Made by a program: the position numbers and the translations under genes. The notes under the pieces were generated by a model. It was not told the DNA's origin. It did not search any database and saw only the letters and a list, made by a program, of their open reading frames with translations. Source: an uncultured Cryomorphaceae bacterium (GTDB taxonomy: Bacteria > Bacteroidota > Bacteroidia > Flavobacteriales > Schleiferiaceae). From it: a stretch of DNA of 64,000 nt. Location: NCBI GenBank assembly GCA_913009655.1, contig CAJVWI010000003.1, forward strand, positions 1 to 64,000. The letters are read 5' to 3'. The first letter of the stretch is position 1. Each line of letters starts with the position of its first letter. This document shows positions 1 to 10,200 of this stretch, piece by piece.

Positions 1-1
1 T

Positions 2-544
2 GATAAGTTTTCAGATACTTTAGATTCTCGACGAATGGTTCATCTTGACGGACAAGAGGATACAATTACAACGGTTGGCACCTTCACAGAGGGCATTGCA
101 ATTACGAAATGGAACAATACAAATCGAGATGGTTCGGCGGGGTCTGAACCTGTAACTTTTGTGGATATTGACTTTCCAATGTTTCGACTTGCAGATATTT
201 ATCTGATGTATGCTGAATGTGCGGTTCGTTCAGGTCAGAATATGTCTGCGGGAGTAGGATATTTTAATTTAGTCCGAGAACGTGCATACGGAAACAGTTC
301 TATGAATATTTCTGCTTTGAATCTTCAAGAAATTTTAGATGAAAGGGCTCGAGAATTATATGGGGAGGGACATAGAAGATCTGATCTTATTCGATTCGGA
401 CAGTTTACTGGAGGAGATTACCTATGGCCTTTTAAGGGAAATGAGCAATTTGGGACCTCAACAAGTTCACATTATAATTTATATCCAATTCCATCTGCGG
501 ATATTTTATCAAACCAAAACCTGGTTCAAAACCCAGGCTATTAA
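2..544 (+). CDS. SusD/RagB family nutrient-binding outer-membrane lipoprotein, 3' end (partial)
   Basis: The reading frame is open from the first bases of the window, so this is the C-terminal ~180 residues of a longer gene. The tail shows typical SusD features: a 'FRLADIYLMYAECAVRSG' helix, an 'ILDERARELYGEGHRRSDLIRFG' segment and a terminal 'NLVQNPGY'. SusD proteins are surface lipoproteins that bind glycans and pass them to a SusC TonB-dependent channel, which would lie just upstream, outside the window. The downstream starch-binding-like protein and GH13 amylase suggest starch or another alpha-glucan as substrate; that is inference from context. The N-terminal lipobox cannot be seen. Confidence 0.9.
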   Translation, partial: DKFSDTLDSRRMVHLDGQEDTITTVGTFTEGIAITKWNNTNRDGSAGSEPVTFVDIDFPMFRLADIYLMYAECAVRSGQNMSAGVGYFNLVRERAYGNSSMNISALNLQEILDERARELYGEGHRRSDLIRFGQFTGGDYLWPFKGNEQFGTSTSSHYNLYPIPSADILSNQNLVQNPGY

Positions 545-572
545 GTCAATTCTAATTAATTAAATCAACACT

Positions 573-1352
573 ATGAAAAAAATCTTTACACTAGCGTTGG
601 CATTCATGATGTCAACAATGGCTTATGGCCAAGTAGATGTCGTATATCATGTCGACGTAGCAGATTATGTTGCATCCGGAAATATGATTGCGGCAAATGG
701 TATTCGTATCGGGGGTAATTTTGCTACCCAAGGAGCTACCAATGGATCCACTGCTATGGCAGATTGGACACCAACAGATTCAGCTTCTGCAATGATTGAC
801 CTTGGATCAGACGTTTGGCAGATTACAGTAACTTACCCTTCTACATCAATTGGTGTTACACAACTATACAAGTTTGTTAATGGCGACTGGGGTACTAATG
901 AAGGAACTGATACATTAACATCTACGATCGCAAGTGATAATTGTGGTGTGGATGATGGTGCAGGTAATATTAATAGGGAGCTTACAGTCCCTTCTGTAAA
1001 TGGAACAATATTGAAATATTGCTGGGACGCCTGTTATCAATGTGATGGCTCAGGCGCTTCAATTTCTTTAGATGAGAATATCCTAAATGGATTATCTGTA
1101 TATCCAAATCCGACTAATGGACCAATTTCGATAAGTTTTGATTCTAAAAATGTGGAAATGGGAATGATTAATATTTATAATGTTCTAGGTCAAAGAGTTA
1201 ATTCATTTAGCGAAGAGATTTTTGTTGGGAATAACTCTGCAAATTGGAATCTAGACTCACACACGGGAGATATAGTTCCAAACGGGACATACCTCGTTGA
1301 GGTAATTGTAAATGGTGAAAGATCAATTCAACGAATTGCTGTAAGTCTATAA
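573..1352 (+). CDS. Secreted starch-binding-like protein with T9SS sorting domain (SusE-like position)
   Basis: A 259-residue protein with a signal peptide ending near 'AYGQ' (~20). Residues ~21-155 form a beta-rich module with 'FKFVNGDWG'-type and Cys-rich features (sequence 'YKFVNGDWG', then C..., 'YCWDACYQC') resembling the CBM-like modules of secreted Bacteroidota starch proteins. Residues ~175-259 are a type A T9SS sorting domain ('LSVYPNPTNGPISI', 'IYNVLGQRV', 'NGTYLVEVIVNGERSIQRIAV'). It lies 28 bases after the susD end and before the amylase, the place where SusE/SusF-type binding proteins usually sit. It probably binds alpha-glucan at the cell surface. The module family is an inference from pattern; a profile search is needed to name it. 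The T9SS tail is clear. Confidence 0.82.
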   Translation: MKKIFTLALAFMMSTMAYGQVDVVYHVDVADYVASGNMIAANGIRIGGNFATQGATNGSTAMADWTPTDSASAMIDLGSDVWQITVTYPSTSIGVTQLYKFVNGDWGTNEGTDTLTSTIASDNCGVDDGAGNINRELTVPSVNGTILKYCWDACYQCDGSGASISLDENILNGLSVYPNPTNGPISISFDSKNVEMGMINIYNVLGQRVNSFSEEIFVGNNSANWNLDSHTGDIVPNGTYLVEVIVNGERSIQRIAVSL

Positions 1353-1373
1353 AACATAGATATTGATATCTTT

Positions 1374-1403
1374 AAAGGCCGGCATGTCCGGCCTTTATTT
1401 TTT
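1374..1403 (+). terminator. Rho-independent terminator hairpin between the T9SS protein and the amylase
   Basis: A perfect 9-bp stem, AAAGGCCGG (1374-1382) with CCGGCCTTT (1388-1396), closes a 5-nt loop and is followed by ATTTTTT. It lies 21 bases after one stop codon and ends 14 bases before the amylase ATG, so it sits inside the starch locus. It may stop or attenuate transcription into the amylase gene. Confidence 0.88.
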
Positions 1404-1417
1404 AATAAATAATTCAT

Positions 1418-3322
1418 ATGAAATATTTCATTTGTCTGATTATTGGACTGTCCACTTTTTCTGGATCTGCAAATCAACCTTTGGAAATTAGAATTGACCC
1501 TCCGCATTGGTGGTCTGGAATGAACATACAGTCTTTGGAGTTATTGCTAGAAATAAAGCTAAAACCAAAAGAATTTTATATTATATCTGAGGTAATAGGG
1601 GATAATATCTCTTTGGTCAAAGATGAAGAAGCTAAGAATAGAGACTATCATTATGTGACTTTAAATATTGGGTCTGATGCTCCCTTTCAAAAGTTAAAAA
1701 TTAAAGGATGGCGAACTGATGGAGAATCTAAGGCTCCGATATCGATAACTTATGAGTTTAAAGAACGTGATTTAAACTTGCATAAAAATATGGGATTAAA
1801 TCAAAGAGATCTAATATACCTTGTTACCCCGGACCGTTTTGCTAATGGAAATAAAAATAATGATGTCATTGCGGGATTGCGGGAGACTACCATAAATCGT
1901 ACTGAAGGATTTTCACGCCATGGAGGAGATCTTCAAGGGTTGACAAGTCAACTTGATTACATCAAATCTCTGGGCGCTACTGCCGTTTGGACAATGCCAA
2001 TACTTATTAACGATATGCCTGTATACTCCTATCACGGTTATGCAGTTACCGATCATTATAAAATTGATCCACGATTTGGAGGGCTAAAAGCCTATAAGAA
2101 ATATTCTGATGAATTAGAAAAGAGAAACATGAAGCTCGTTATGGATGTTATACCCAACCATATGGGGACTTATAACCGCTTATTCCAAAACCCTCCAGAT
2201 TCAAATTGGATAAATGCATGGCCTAAAAGATCTGAGTTAGATGATCAGGGAGGCGTGGGCGGAGCAACTCTAACTAATCATCGTTATGCAACAAGTTATG
2301 ATCCCTATGCAGCTCCGAGCGATAAGGCTCAGTTTACAGATGGCTGGTTTGTCCCGTCTATGGTCGACATTAATCAAAGGGACAATAGATGTGCAACGTA
2401 TTTGATTCAAAATAGCCTTTGGTGGATTGAAGAAGTAGGAGTTGATGCTTTTAGAGTTGACACGTGGGTTTACCCAGATCAAAATTTCTTGGATAAATGG
2501 TCAAAAGAAATCCATAGGGTTTTCCCTAATTTTTTCATTTTTAGCGAATCATGGGTTCATAACGAGCATTCTCAGGCTTTTTATTTCAATGAACATAAAA
2601 CTTTAGACGCCGCTGCTGATTTCACAATGTATTCTTCATGGAAAGAGGCATTGGAAAAGCCGACATCTTGGAATAGTGGTTTAAATAAACTTTATATGAA
2701 TGTGGCATCTGACTATCAATATAAATCACCAGATAGGTTTATCACATTTTTAGACAATCATGACGCGGGAAGATTTTTCGGGAAAATCAAAGAAAATATC
2801 TCTCTTTTCAAAATGGGCATAGCAATGCTTTACACCATGCGAGGCATACCCTGCCTTTATTATGGTACAGAGATTCTTTTAAAAGAGCTTGATGATCATG
2901 GAAAAATCCGAGAAGACATGCCTGGAGGCTGGGGAAAGAAAAATGGCAGCCGTAATGCTTTTATGAATTCTGGATTAACGAGTAGTGAATCAGAGGCTTT
3001 AAGTTTTGTTCGTGAAATGGCAAAAATTCGAGAATCGTATTCGATAGTAAATACAGGATCTTTTAGACATTGGGCGCCTTACGATAAAATATATGCCTAT
3101 TGCTGGTATGATGAGGATGAGATTATTTTGATTCTTGCAAATCGAAGCAAAAAATCTGAATACTTTGATATTAACCGACTGACGGAATTGACCTTTAAAG
3201 ACTTGGAAATCATTTTAGATACTAAGTCAAATATTGACCCTAAAGAATCATTAAAATCATTAAATGCGAAAAAAGTACCCTTGCTTCCTGATGGGTTGAA
3301 AATTCTTCATTTTACTAGGTAA
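1418..3322 (+). CDS. GH13 alpha-amylase / neopullulanase-type glycoside hydrolase (SusA-like)
   Basis: A 634-residue protein that hydrolyses alpha-1,4-glucans or maltodextrins, probably in the periplasm or at the cell surface. A signal peptide (1 to ~19) precedes a cyclomaltodextrinase-type N-terminal beta domain with 'PPHWWSGM' (28-35). The TIM barrel carries all four GH13 regions: DVIPNH (243-248), DAFRVDT (343-349, nucleophile D348), FSES (375-378, acid/base E377) and FLDNHD (444-449, D449). A C-terminal beta domain follows. It has the length and domain order of neopullulanase/cyclomaltodextrinase-like enzymes of Bacteroidota starch loci. A strong hairpin precedes it and no clear TAnnTTTG box lies in the 65-base gap, so expression may depend on read-through. 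The family is certain; exact substrate is not. Confidence 0.93.
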   Translation: MKYFICLIIGLSTFSGSANQPLEIRIDPPHWWSGMNIQSLELLLEIKLKPKEFYIISEVIGDNISLVKDEEAKNRDYHYVTLNIGSDAPFQKLKIKGWRTDGESKAPISITYEFKERDLNLHKNMGLNQRDLIYLVTPDRFANGNKNNDVIAGLRETTINRTEGFSRHGGDLQGLTSQLDYIKSLGATAVWTMPILINDMPVYSYHGYAVTDHYKIDPRFGGLKAYKKYSDELEKRNMKLVMDVIPNHMGTYNRLFQNPPDSNWINAWPKRSELDDQGGVGGATLTNHRYATSYDPYAAPSDKAQFTDGWFVPSMVDINQRDNRCATYLIQNSLWWIEEVGVDAFRVDTWVYPDQNFLDKWSKEIHRVFPNFFIFSESWVHNEHSQAFYFNEHKTLDAAADFTMYSSWKEALEKPTSWNSGLNKLYMNVASDYQYKSPDRFITFLDNHDAGRFFGKIKENISLFKMGIAMLYTMRGIPCLYYGTEILLKELDDHGKIREDMPGGWGKKNGSRNAFMNSGLTSSESEALSFVREMAKIRESYSIVNTGSFRHWAPYDKIYAYCWYDEDEIILILANRSKKSEYFDINRLTELTFKDLEIILDTKSNIDPKESLKSLNAKKVPLLPDGLKILHFTR

Positions 3323-3351
3323 TATTCCCGAAAGCAAAAGAAAGAGGTTCG

Positions 3352-3359
3352 TATATTTG
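3352..3359 (+). promoter_or_regulatory. Bacteroidota -7 promoter box for the suf operon
   Basis: TATATTTG matches the Bacteroidota -7 consensus TAnnTTTG exactly and ends 25 bases before the sufA ATG. No clear -33 TTG partner was seen. Confidence 0.6.
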
Positions 3360-3384
3360 CAAATAAACCATAACCTAGTTTAAA

Positions 3385-3714
3385 ATGATCAATGTTTCTA
3401 CAGAGGCTGCGAAAAAAGTCACATCTCTTATGAATGAAGACGGTAAAAGCACTGACTCTTCATTTGTTCGAGTTGGAGTTAAAAGTGGTGGCTGTTCAGG
3501 ATTGAGCTATGATATGGATTTTGTCGATAAAGCTAAAGAAGGAGATCAGCTCTTTCAAGAGAATGGCATTAAAGTTTTAGTTGAAAAAAAGAGCTTACTA
3601 TATCTTATCGGAACTACATTAGAATACAGTGGTGGACTTAATGGTAAGGGATTTGCTTTTAATAACCCCAATGCTTCGCGAACATGCGGCTGCGGAGAAA
3701 GTTTTTCACTATGA
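3385..3714 (+). CDS. sufA: A-type iron-sulfur cluster carrier (SufA/IscA/HesB family)
   Basis: A 109-residue HesB-fold protein that receives Fe-S clusters from the SufBCD scaffold and hands them to apo-enzymes in the cytoplasm. The three conserved cluster cysteines are present: C37 in 'SGGCSG' and C101/C103 in the terminal 'CGC'. Its length matches the family. It is first of four suf genes; its TGA overlaps the sufB ATG (ATGA), showing translational coupling. A -7 box lies just upstream. Whether it is functionally SufA, IscA or ErpA cannot be told from sequence alone; the suf context favours SufA. Confidence 0.93.
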   Translation: MINVSTEAAKKVTSLMNEDGKSTDSSFVRVGVKSGGCSGLSYDMDFVDKAKEGDQLFQENGIKVLVEKKSLLYLIGTTLEYSGGLNGKGFAFNNPNASRTCGCGESFSL

Positions 3715-5150
3715 GTGACAATGATAAGATTATCGATGAGGTAACGTCCAGTGATTATAAGTACGGCTTTTCGACACAGTTAGATTCTGACACTTTAAAG
3801 CCTGGACTAAGTGAAGATGTCATAAAGCAGATATCTCTCAAAAAAAATGAGCCACAATGGATGACAGATTGGAGACTAGACGCCTATCAGATATGGAAAG
3901 AAATGGATGAGCCAGAGTGGGCTAATGTGAACTACTCAAAACCTGATTTTCAAAAAATATCTTACTATTCTGCTGTAAAGAAAAAACAAATTGATAGTCT
4001 TGATGAAGTTGACCCTGAATTGCTTAAAACGTTTGAAAAATTAGGAATAAGTTTGGATGAGCAAAAAAGACTTTCGGGAGTCGCTATGGATATTGTTATT
4101 GATTCCGTTAGTGTTGCAACAACATTTAAGAAAACGTTAAAAGAAAAAGGAATTATCTTTTGCTCTATGAGCGAGGCAATACAGGAATATCCCGAATTGG
4201 TAAAAAAATATTTAGGGACAGTAGTGCCAAAATCAGATAATTATTATGCTGCATTAAATAGTGCTGTATTTACAGATGGTTCATTTTGTTACATCCCCAA
4301 AGATGTTAGATGTCCAATGGAGCTCAGTACTTATTTCCGTATAAATGAGGCAGGTACTGGTCAATTTGAGAGAACTTTATTAATTGCCGATCAGGGAAGT
4401 TATGTAAGCTATCTAGAAGGTTGCACTGCTCCGCAACGTGATGAAAACCAACTGCATGCTGCAGTCGTTGAATTAGTTGCGATGGATGACTCTGAAATCA
4501 AATATTCAACTGTTCAAAACTGGTTCCCTGGAGATTCTACTGGGAAAGGTGGGGTATTTAATTTTGTTACAAAGCGCGGTGTCTGCGAAGAGCGGGCAAA
4601 AATATCTTGGACTCAGGTAGAAACTGGATCTGCTGTAACTTGGAAGTATCCTAGTTGTATTTTAAAAGGAGATAATAGCATCGGAGAATTCTATTCAGTT
4701 GCTTTGACAAATAATTTTCAACAAGCAGATACTGGCACAAAAATGTTACACCTAGGACGTAATACAAAAAGCACAATAATCAGTAAAGGAATAAGTGCAG
4801 GGCATAGTCATAATAGCTATCGGGGATTAGTTAGGATGGGCCCAAGAGCAAAAAATGCTAGAAATTTTTCTCAATGTGACTCACTTCTGATGGGAGATAA
4901 ATGCGGAGCCCATACGTTCCCCTATATCGAAGTGAAGAATCCAACAGCAAAAATGGAGCATGAGGCAACTACTTCTAAAATAGGTGAAGATCAAATTTTT
5001 TATTGTCAACAAAGAGGTCTTAGTCCAGAGGCTGCTATCGCCCTTATTGTAAATGGATATTGTAAGGATGTTTTAAATCAACTCCCGATGGAATTTGCGG
5101 TAGAGGCACAAAAGCTATTAGCCATTAGCCTTGAGGGATCTGTAGGATAA
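3711..5150 (+). CDS. sufB: Fe-S cluster assembly scaffold subunit SufB
   Basis: A 479-residue SufB, the beta-helix scaffold on which Fe-S clusters form in complex with SufC and SufD. Highly conserved family segments are visible: '[23 protein letters not shown]'-type region split across ~170-195, '[18 protein letters not shown]', 'QNWFPGD', '[28 protein letters not shown]' region and the C-terminal '[19 protein letters not shown]' region. The start at 3711 was chosen because it gives the ATGA overlap with sufA and the usual 'MSDND' opening; an in-frame ATG at 3684 would lie inside sufA. sufC follows after 11 bases. Confidence 0.96.
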   Translation: MSDNDKIIDEVTSSDYKYGFSTQLDSDTLKPGLSEDVIKQISLKKNEPQWMTDWRLDAYQIWKEMDEPEWANVNYSKPDFQKISYYSAVKKKQIDSLDEVDPELLKTFEKLGISLDEQKRLSGVAMDIVIDSVSVATTFKKTLKEKGIIFCSMSEAIQEYPELVKKYLGTVVPKSDNYYAALNSAVFTDGSFCYIPKDVRCPMELSTYFRINEAGTGQFERTLLIADQGSYVSYLEGCTAPQRDENQLHAAVVELVAMDDSEIKYSTVQNWFPGDSTGKGGVFNFVTKRGVCEERAKISWTQVETGSAVTWKYPSCILKGDNSIGEFYSVALTNNFQQADTGTKMLHLGRNTKSTIISKGISAGHSHNSYRGLVRMGPRAKNARNFSQCDSLLMGDKCGAHTFPYIEVKNPTAKMEHEATTSKIGEDQIFYCQQRGLSPEAAIALIVNGYCKDVLNQLPMEFAVEAQKLLAISLEGSVG

Positions 5151-5161
5151 TTAAAAATATT

Positions 5162-5911
5162 ATGTTAGAAATAGTTAATCTTCACGCCAGTATTGATAAC
5201 AAGGTAATCCTCAATGGAATTAACTTGAAGATTAATCTTGGAGAGGTGCATGCAATAATGGGCCCCAATGGGTCTGGAAAGAGTACGTTATCAAATGTAA
5301 TTGCAGGCCATGATGGATATGATATTATTAGTGGTGATATACTTTTTGATGGGGAAAGCGTATTAGACTTTTCCCCAGAAAAGCGCGCGCATTTAGGCCT
5401 TTTCTTGAGTTTTCAGTATCCAGTTGAGATCCCTGGGATTACGGTATCGAACTTTATTAGGACCGCACTTAATGAAATTCGTAAAGCAAAAGGAGAAGAA
5501 CCCTTAGGGGCTTCTCCAATGTTAAAAATGATGCGGGAAAAAATGGGCGTTTTAGAAATGGATAAAGGCTTTTTAAGCCGTTCTTTAAATGAAGGATTTA
5601 GCGGCGGTGAGAAAAAACGAAATGAAATTTTTCAGATGGCAATGCTAGAACCAAAGATGGCTATTCTAGATGAAACGGATTCAGGATTAGATATCGATGC
5701 ACTTAGAATTGTTGCGAATGGAGTTAATTCATTAAGAAGTAATAGAAATACATTTATTATAATTACTCATTATCAAAGATTGTTAGATTATATCGTCCCA
5801 GATTTTGTTCATGTTCTTTTTAATGGAAAAATTGTAAAATCTGGGGATAAGGAATTAGCTATTGAACTTGAAAAGCGAGGATATGATTGGATCAAAAAAG
5901 AGCAAGAATGA
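5162..5911 (+). CDS. sufC: Fe-S cluster assembly ATPase SufC
   Basis: A 249-residue ABC-type ATPase that drives the conformational cycle of the SufBCD complex. Walker A is GPNGSGKS (34-41, K40), the ABC signature is FSGGE (146-150), Walker B is AILDE (167-171) followed by the SufC-typical 'TDSGLDIDA', and the switch histidine is H203. No membrane segments are present, as expected for this soluble member of the ABC superfamily. Its TGA overlaps the sufD ATG by the ATGA arrangement, so the two are translationally coupled. Confidence 0.96.
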   Translation: MLEIVNLHASIDNKVILNGINLKINLGEVHAIMGPNGSGKSTLSNVIAGHDGYDIISGDILFDGESVLDFSPEKRAHLGLFLSFQYPVEIPGITVSNFIRTALNEIRKAKGEEPLGASPMLKMMREKMGVLEMDKGFLSRSLNEGFSGGEKKRNEIFQMAMLEPKMAILDETDSGLDIDALRIVANGVNSLRSNRNTFIIITHYQRLLDYIVPDFVHVLFNGKIVKSGDKELAIELEKRGYDWIKKEQE

Positions 5912-7230
5912 AGGATCGCTTGTCTGCTTTTTACTGGTTGAATGAAACACAATTTGCCCAAGCTTCAAGTGAATTAATTACCTCTCAGCGTAGAACGGCA
6001 ATTGAAAAGTTTGAAAGTCAAGGCTTTCCGACAGTGAGAGAAGAAGAATGGAAGTACACCTCTCTTAAGAAACTAACTGCCCCTGAATATAATTTCCCAT
6101 CTCCATTTGCTCCTCTTGAACAAGATGAACAAATTGATTTTAATGATATTAAACAATTTCTTGTCAATGACATAGATTGTTATCGAGTTGTATTTATTAA
6201 TGGTCGCTATTCATCATGGCTTTCTGAAACAACTCATACTAATTATGATATATGCACCTTAGGAAGCGCATGGAAAAAGTATCCAGATGTTGTTGAAAGT
6301 TATTTTAATAAGCTAACAAAAGACGACGGCCCGCTAGTTCAACTAAATACTGGCCTGGCCTGGGAGGGTTTGTACGTAAATATTCCAAAAAAGACTGTTG
6401 TTGACAAGCCAATTCAAGTCCTTTATTTTAGTACTGGGGACACTCCTGTATTTAATCAAACAAGGAGTTTGATTATTCTTTCAGAGGGGTCAAGTGCAGA
6501 GATAATTGAACGACATCATTCATTGACAAATCATGAAACATGGACAAACGCTGTTGATGAACTTCATGTTGGCTCAAATGCTAAAATTCATTGGGTCAAA
6601 CTTCAACATGATGCGTCTAACGCGTCTTTAACTCAGCATAGTAAGATTCATCAAGAAAAAAACAGTACGGCGATAGTCCATACTATTTCAACTGGTGGAA
6701 AATTTATAAGAAATAATTTAGATTTTTCTTTGATCGGAAGAGGAGCTGAAGCCCGAATGTTTGGACTTTCTTTAGGTAGTGATCGTCAGCTTGTAGATCA
6801 TCATACGCGAGTTGATCATATAGCACCAAACTGCTCTAGCCATGAGTCATATAAAGGAATCTATGATGATTTTTCTCGTGGAGTCTTTAACGGTAAAATA
6901 TATGTTCACGTTGATGCTCAAAAAACACAAGCATATCAGCAAAATAATAACTTAATTCTTAGTGAAAAGGCTGCTGTTGATACTAAACCTCAACTTGAAA
7001 TATTTGCAGATGATGTTAAATGTTCCCATGGTTGCACTATAGGACAGCTTGATGAAGATGCTTTATTTTATTTAAGAGCTCGCGGAATAAGAATAAAAGA
7101 GGCAAAGGCGTTATTAATGTTAGCTTTCGCTAATGACGCGATCGCAGACATTCAACACCCAAGTTTAAGAGTCAAACTTAGCCAGCTAATAGGCAGAAAA
7201 CTTGGAGTTGACATGAGTAATTCCCTTTAG
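5908..7230 (+). CDS. sufD: Fe-S cluster assembly protein SufD
   Basis: A 440-residue SufD, partner of SufB in the SufBC2D scaffold complex. The N-terminal helical part includes 'VREEEWKYTSLKKL' (typical of SufD) and the C-terminal beta-helix ends with 'DVKCSHGCTIGQLDEDALFYLRARG', the family hallmark. The start at 5908 is preferred over an in-frame ATG at 5887 because it forms the ATGA overlap with sufC. Cysteine desulfurase SufS and SufE, often next in Bacteroidota suf operons, are absent here: the next gene is an unrelated membrane protein 69 bases on. Confidence 0.95.
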   Translation: MKDRLSAFYWLNETQFAQASSELITSQRRTAIEKFESQGFPTVREEEWKYTSLKKLTAPEYNFPSPFAPLEQDEQIDFNDIKQFLVNDIDCYRVVFINGRYSSWLSETTHTNYDICTLGSAWKKYPDVVESYFNKLTKDDGPLVQLNTGLAWEGLYVNIPKKTVVDKPIQVLYFSTGDTPVFNQTRSLIILSEGSSAEIIERHHSLTNHETWTNAVDELHVGSNAKIHWVKLQHDASNASLTQHSKIHQEKNSTAIVHTISTGGKFIRNNLDFSLIGRGAEARMFGLSLGSDRQLVDHHTRVDHIAPNCSSHESYKGIYDDFSRGVFNGKIYVHVDAQKTQAYQQNNNLILSEKAAVDTKPQLEIFADDVKCSHGCTIGQLDEDALFYLRARGIRIKEAKALLMLAFANDAIADIQHPSLRVKLSQLIGRKLGVDMSNSL

Positions 7231-7299
7231 CTTTTATAAAGTTTATTGATCTCAGTCATAATAGTATCTTAGCAGTTCTATTTTATAATTTCAAGTTCT

Positions 7300-10200
7300 A
7301 TGAATTTCTCCTTCAAACAAGTCAATTCTTTTACGGGATGGCTCACCTTCCTGATTGCTTTATTTACTTATGTGAGCACTTTAGAGCCTACGGTAAGTTT
7401 TTGGGATTGTGGTGAATATATTGCTACTTCAGTAAAGCTTCAAGTTGGTCACCCTCCTGGGGCTCCGGTATTTCAGTTAGTGGCAAATGTGCTGTCGCAA
7501 TTAGCCCTTGGCGATGTTTCAAGACAGGCTTTTTACGTAAATATGGTTTCAGGACTTTCCAGTGCATTTACAATTCCTTTTCTGTTTTGGACGATTACGA
7601 TGCTTGGAAGAAAACTATTCTCTACAGTTGATATTTCTAAAAGTCAAGAAATTATTTTATTAGGATCAGGTCTAGTAGGTGCATTAGCATTTACATTCAG
7701 TGATTCATTTTGGTTCTCAGCTGTAGAGGGAGAGGTTTATGCAATGTCAAGTTGTTTTACCGCCATAGCATTTTGGGCAGTTTTAAAATGGGAGTCTGTT
7801 GTTGATACAGATGAATATGCAAATCGTTGGTTGTTATTAATTGCTTACCTCACAGGTCTATCTGTTGGGATTCACATTTTGGTTTTTTTAACAATTCCAT
7901 CCGTGGTAATGATTTATTTCTATAAAAAATTTCCAGATGTGAATTGGAAGAAATGGGTCCTTGCTAATGCAGCTTCAATAGGAATATTGGGGCTCGTTTT
8001 TGCAATTATAATTCCTTTTGTTCTTTCACTTTTTGGCTGGTTAGAAATTACTGCTGTGAATTCACTGAGTATGCCTAAAAATTCAGGGTCTTTTATTGCA
8101 GTCTTATTACTAGGCGGCGCTATTTACTTTGGGATCACCTGGGCGAAGAGAAATAACAGACCATTGATTTCACAGGGAATTCATGCCTTGGTTTTTCTTC
8201 TTATTGGTTATTCGAGTTTTATTGTTCTAGCCGTTCGATCCAATGCAAATACTCCCATCGATGAGAATAATCCGGAAGACGCCATGGCTCTTCTTTCTTA
8301 CTATAATAGAGATCAATACGGTGACTGGCCTATTTTATTTGGCCAAAGCTTTAATAGTCAGTTGGACAATAAAAAACCATATACAGATGGACCACCTGCA
8401 TATGCTTTTAGTAAAGAATCTGGTGAATACGAAATCACGAATAATGGAAAGGCATCTAAACCTAATTATTCAAAAAATGATATCGGGTTTTTCCCTAGAA
8501 TGTGGTCAGATCAGGCCAATCATGTCGAAAACTATCAAAAGCTGATGGGAGTGAAAAAGACAGATAAAATGCAATTTAAAGATCATTTTCGATTCTTTGT
8601 GGACTATCAGGTTGGTCAAATGTGGTTTCGATACTTCATGTGGAATTTCTCGGGAAGACAGAATGACGATCAAAATAGATATGAATTAACAAAAGGGAAT
8701 TGGATTACTGGAATATCATTTATTGATGAGATGAGGCTTGGTCCGCAAGATAATTTGCCAGCGCATTTCCTTAGTAACCCATCACGGAATGTTTACTTTG
8801 GACTTCCTCTTATTTTAGGATTAGCAGGACTTTACTTCCAGGCTAAGCGTGATAAAAGGAATGCTTGGGTAGTTACCTTATTATTCCTGTTTACAGGTTT
8901 AGCTATTGTGGTTTATACGAATCATAAACCGTTTGAGCCAAGGGAAAGAGATTATGCCTTTGTTGGCTCATTCTATGTTTTTGCAATATGGATTGGTTTA
9001 GGAGTTATTGCTATTTATGAATGGTTAGGTAAATATAGAAGTTCATTATCTGCATCAATCATAACGGTGATAGCATTAATTATCCCTTCTCTCATGGCCG
9101 CTCAGAATTGGGATGATCATGATAGAAGTGATAGATATACAGCCAGGGAGATTGCGAAAATGTATTTGAATAGCTGTGAGCCTAATGCTATTCTTTTTAC
9201 GAATGGAGACAATGATACTTTCCCATTATGGTATGTTCAAGAGGTGGAGGGATATCGAACAGATGTAAGAATCGTCAATTTGTCATTATTAAATACCGAT
9301 TGGTACATAGATATGATGAAGAGAAAATTTTATGATGGAGATGCGGTTCCTTTCTCCTTGGAGAAAAAGGATTATGTCCAGGGGACTCGAGATGTCCTTT
9401 ATTATCAAGATTTAAAAATCTCAGGGAGATGGTATGCTAAAGATTTTATTAACTATGCTTTACGCAATGATGATGGTGTTTTCTTTACGGCATTCCCAAA
9501 TACACAGAGCCCAAAGAAATTACAGTTTTTCCCAATGAAAAAACTTCGCATCCCAGTTGACAAAAGTGCAGTTATTTCTAATGGAGTTGTATCAGACACA
9601 TCAAAAATTGTCGATTTTATTGATTGGAATTGGAATTCTAATGTAATCTCAAAAAGGGATCTCATGTTGATAGATTTAATTTCAAATAATAATTGGTCTA
9701 GGCCTATTTACTTCTCCACAACTGTGGGTAGTTCTGCTAGTTCTTTCTTTTGGTTACAAAAGTATTTTCGTCTAGAAGGATTGGCATATCGATTTGTTCC
9801 AGTTGTAACAGAGGGATCTGGAAATCAGTTTGATTTTGGGTCTGTGAATGCAGACAAAATGCTATCGGTAATGTATAATCCTGAAAATGATGAAAACAAA
9901 TTCAATTTTGGGAATATGGAAAAACCTGAGGTGTTTCTTGATGAGACTGTTAGAAGATCCACTTTTAATTTGCGTATTAATTATGGTAGGCTTGCCTCCG
10001 AACTTTCACGTTTAGGAAGAAATCAAGAAGCATTAAATGTTTTAGATTTTGCTATGGAAAAAATGCCTGTGAATAAATTGGGCTATGATTATTTCTTCTT
10101 GAACTTAATTGAAGGATATTACCAGGCTGGTGCTAAGGAAAAGGCCATGAATTATGTGCAAGATTTTTCTAATGCAATGGAAGAAGAATTGAGATATTAT

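Noticed and set aside
3684-3710. Earlier in-frame ATG for sufB
   Set aside because: It lies inside sufA; the ATGA overlap at 3711 and normal N terminus favour the later start.
7231-7299. Loss of sufS/sufE from the suf operon as a defect
   Set aside because: They may be encoded elsewhere; absence from one window shows nothing.
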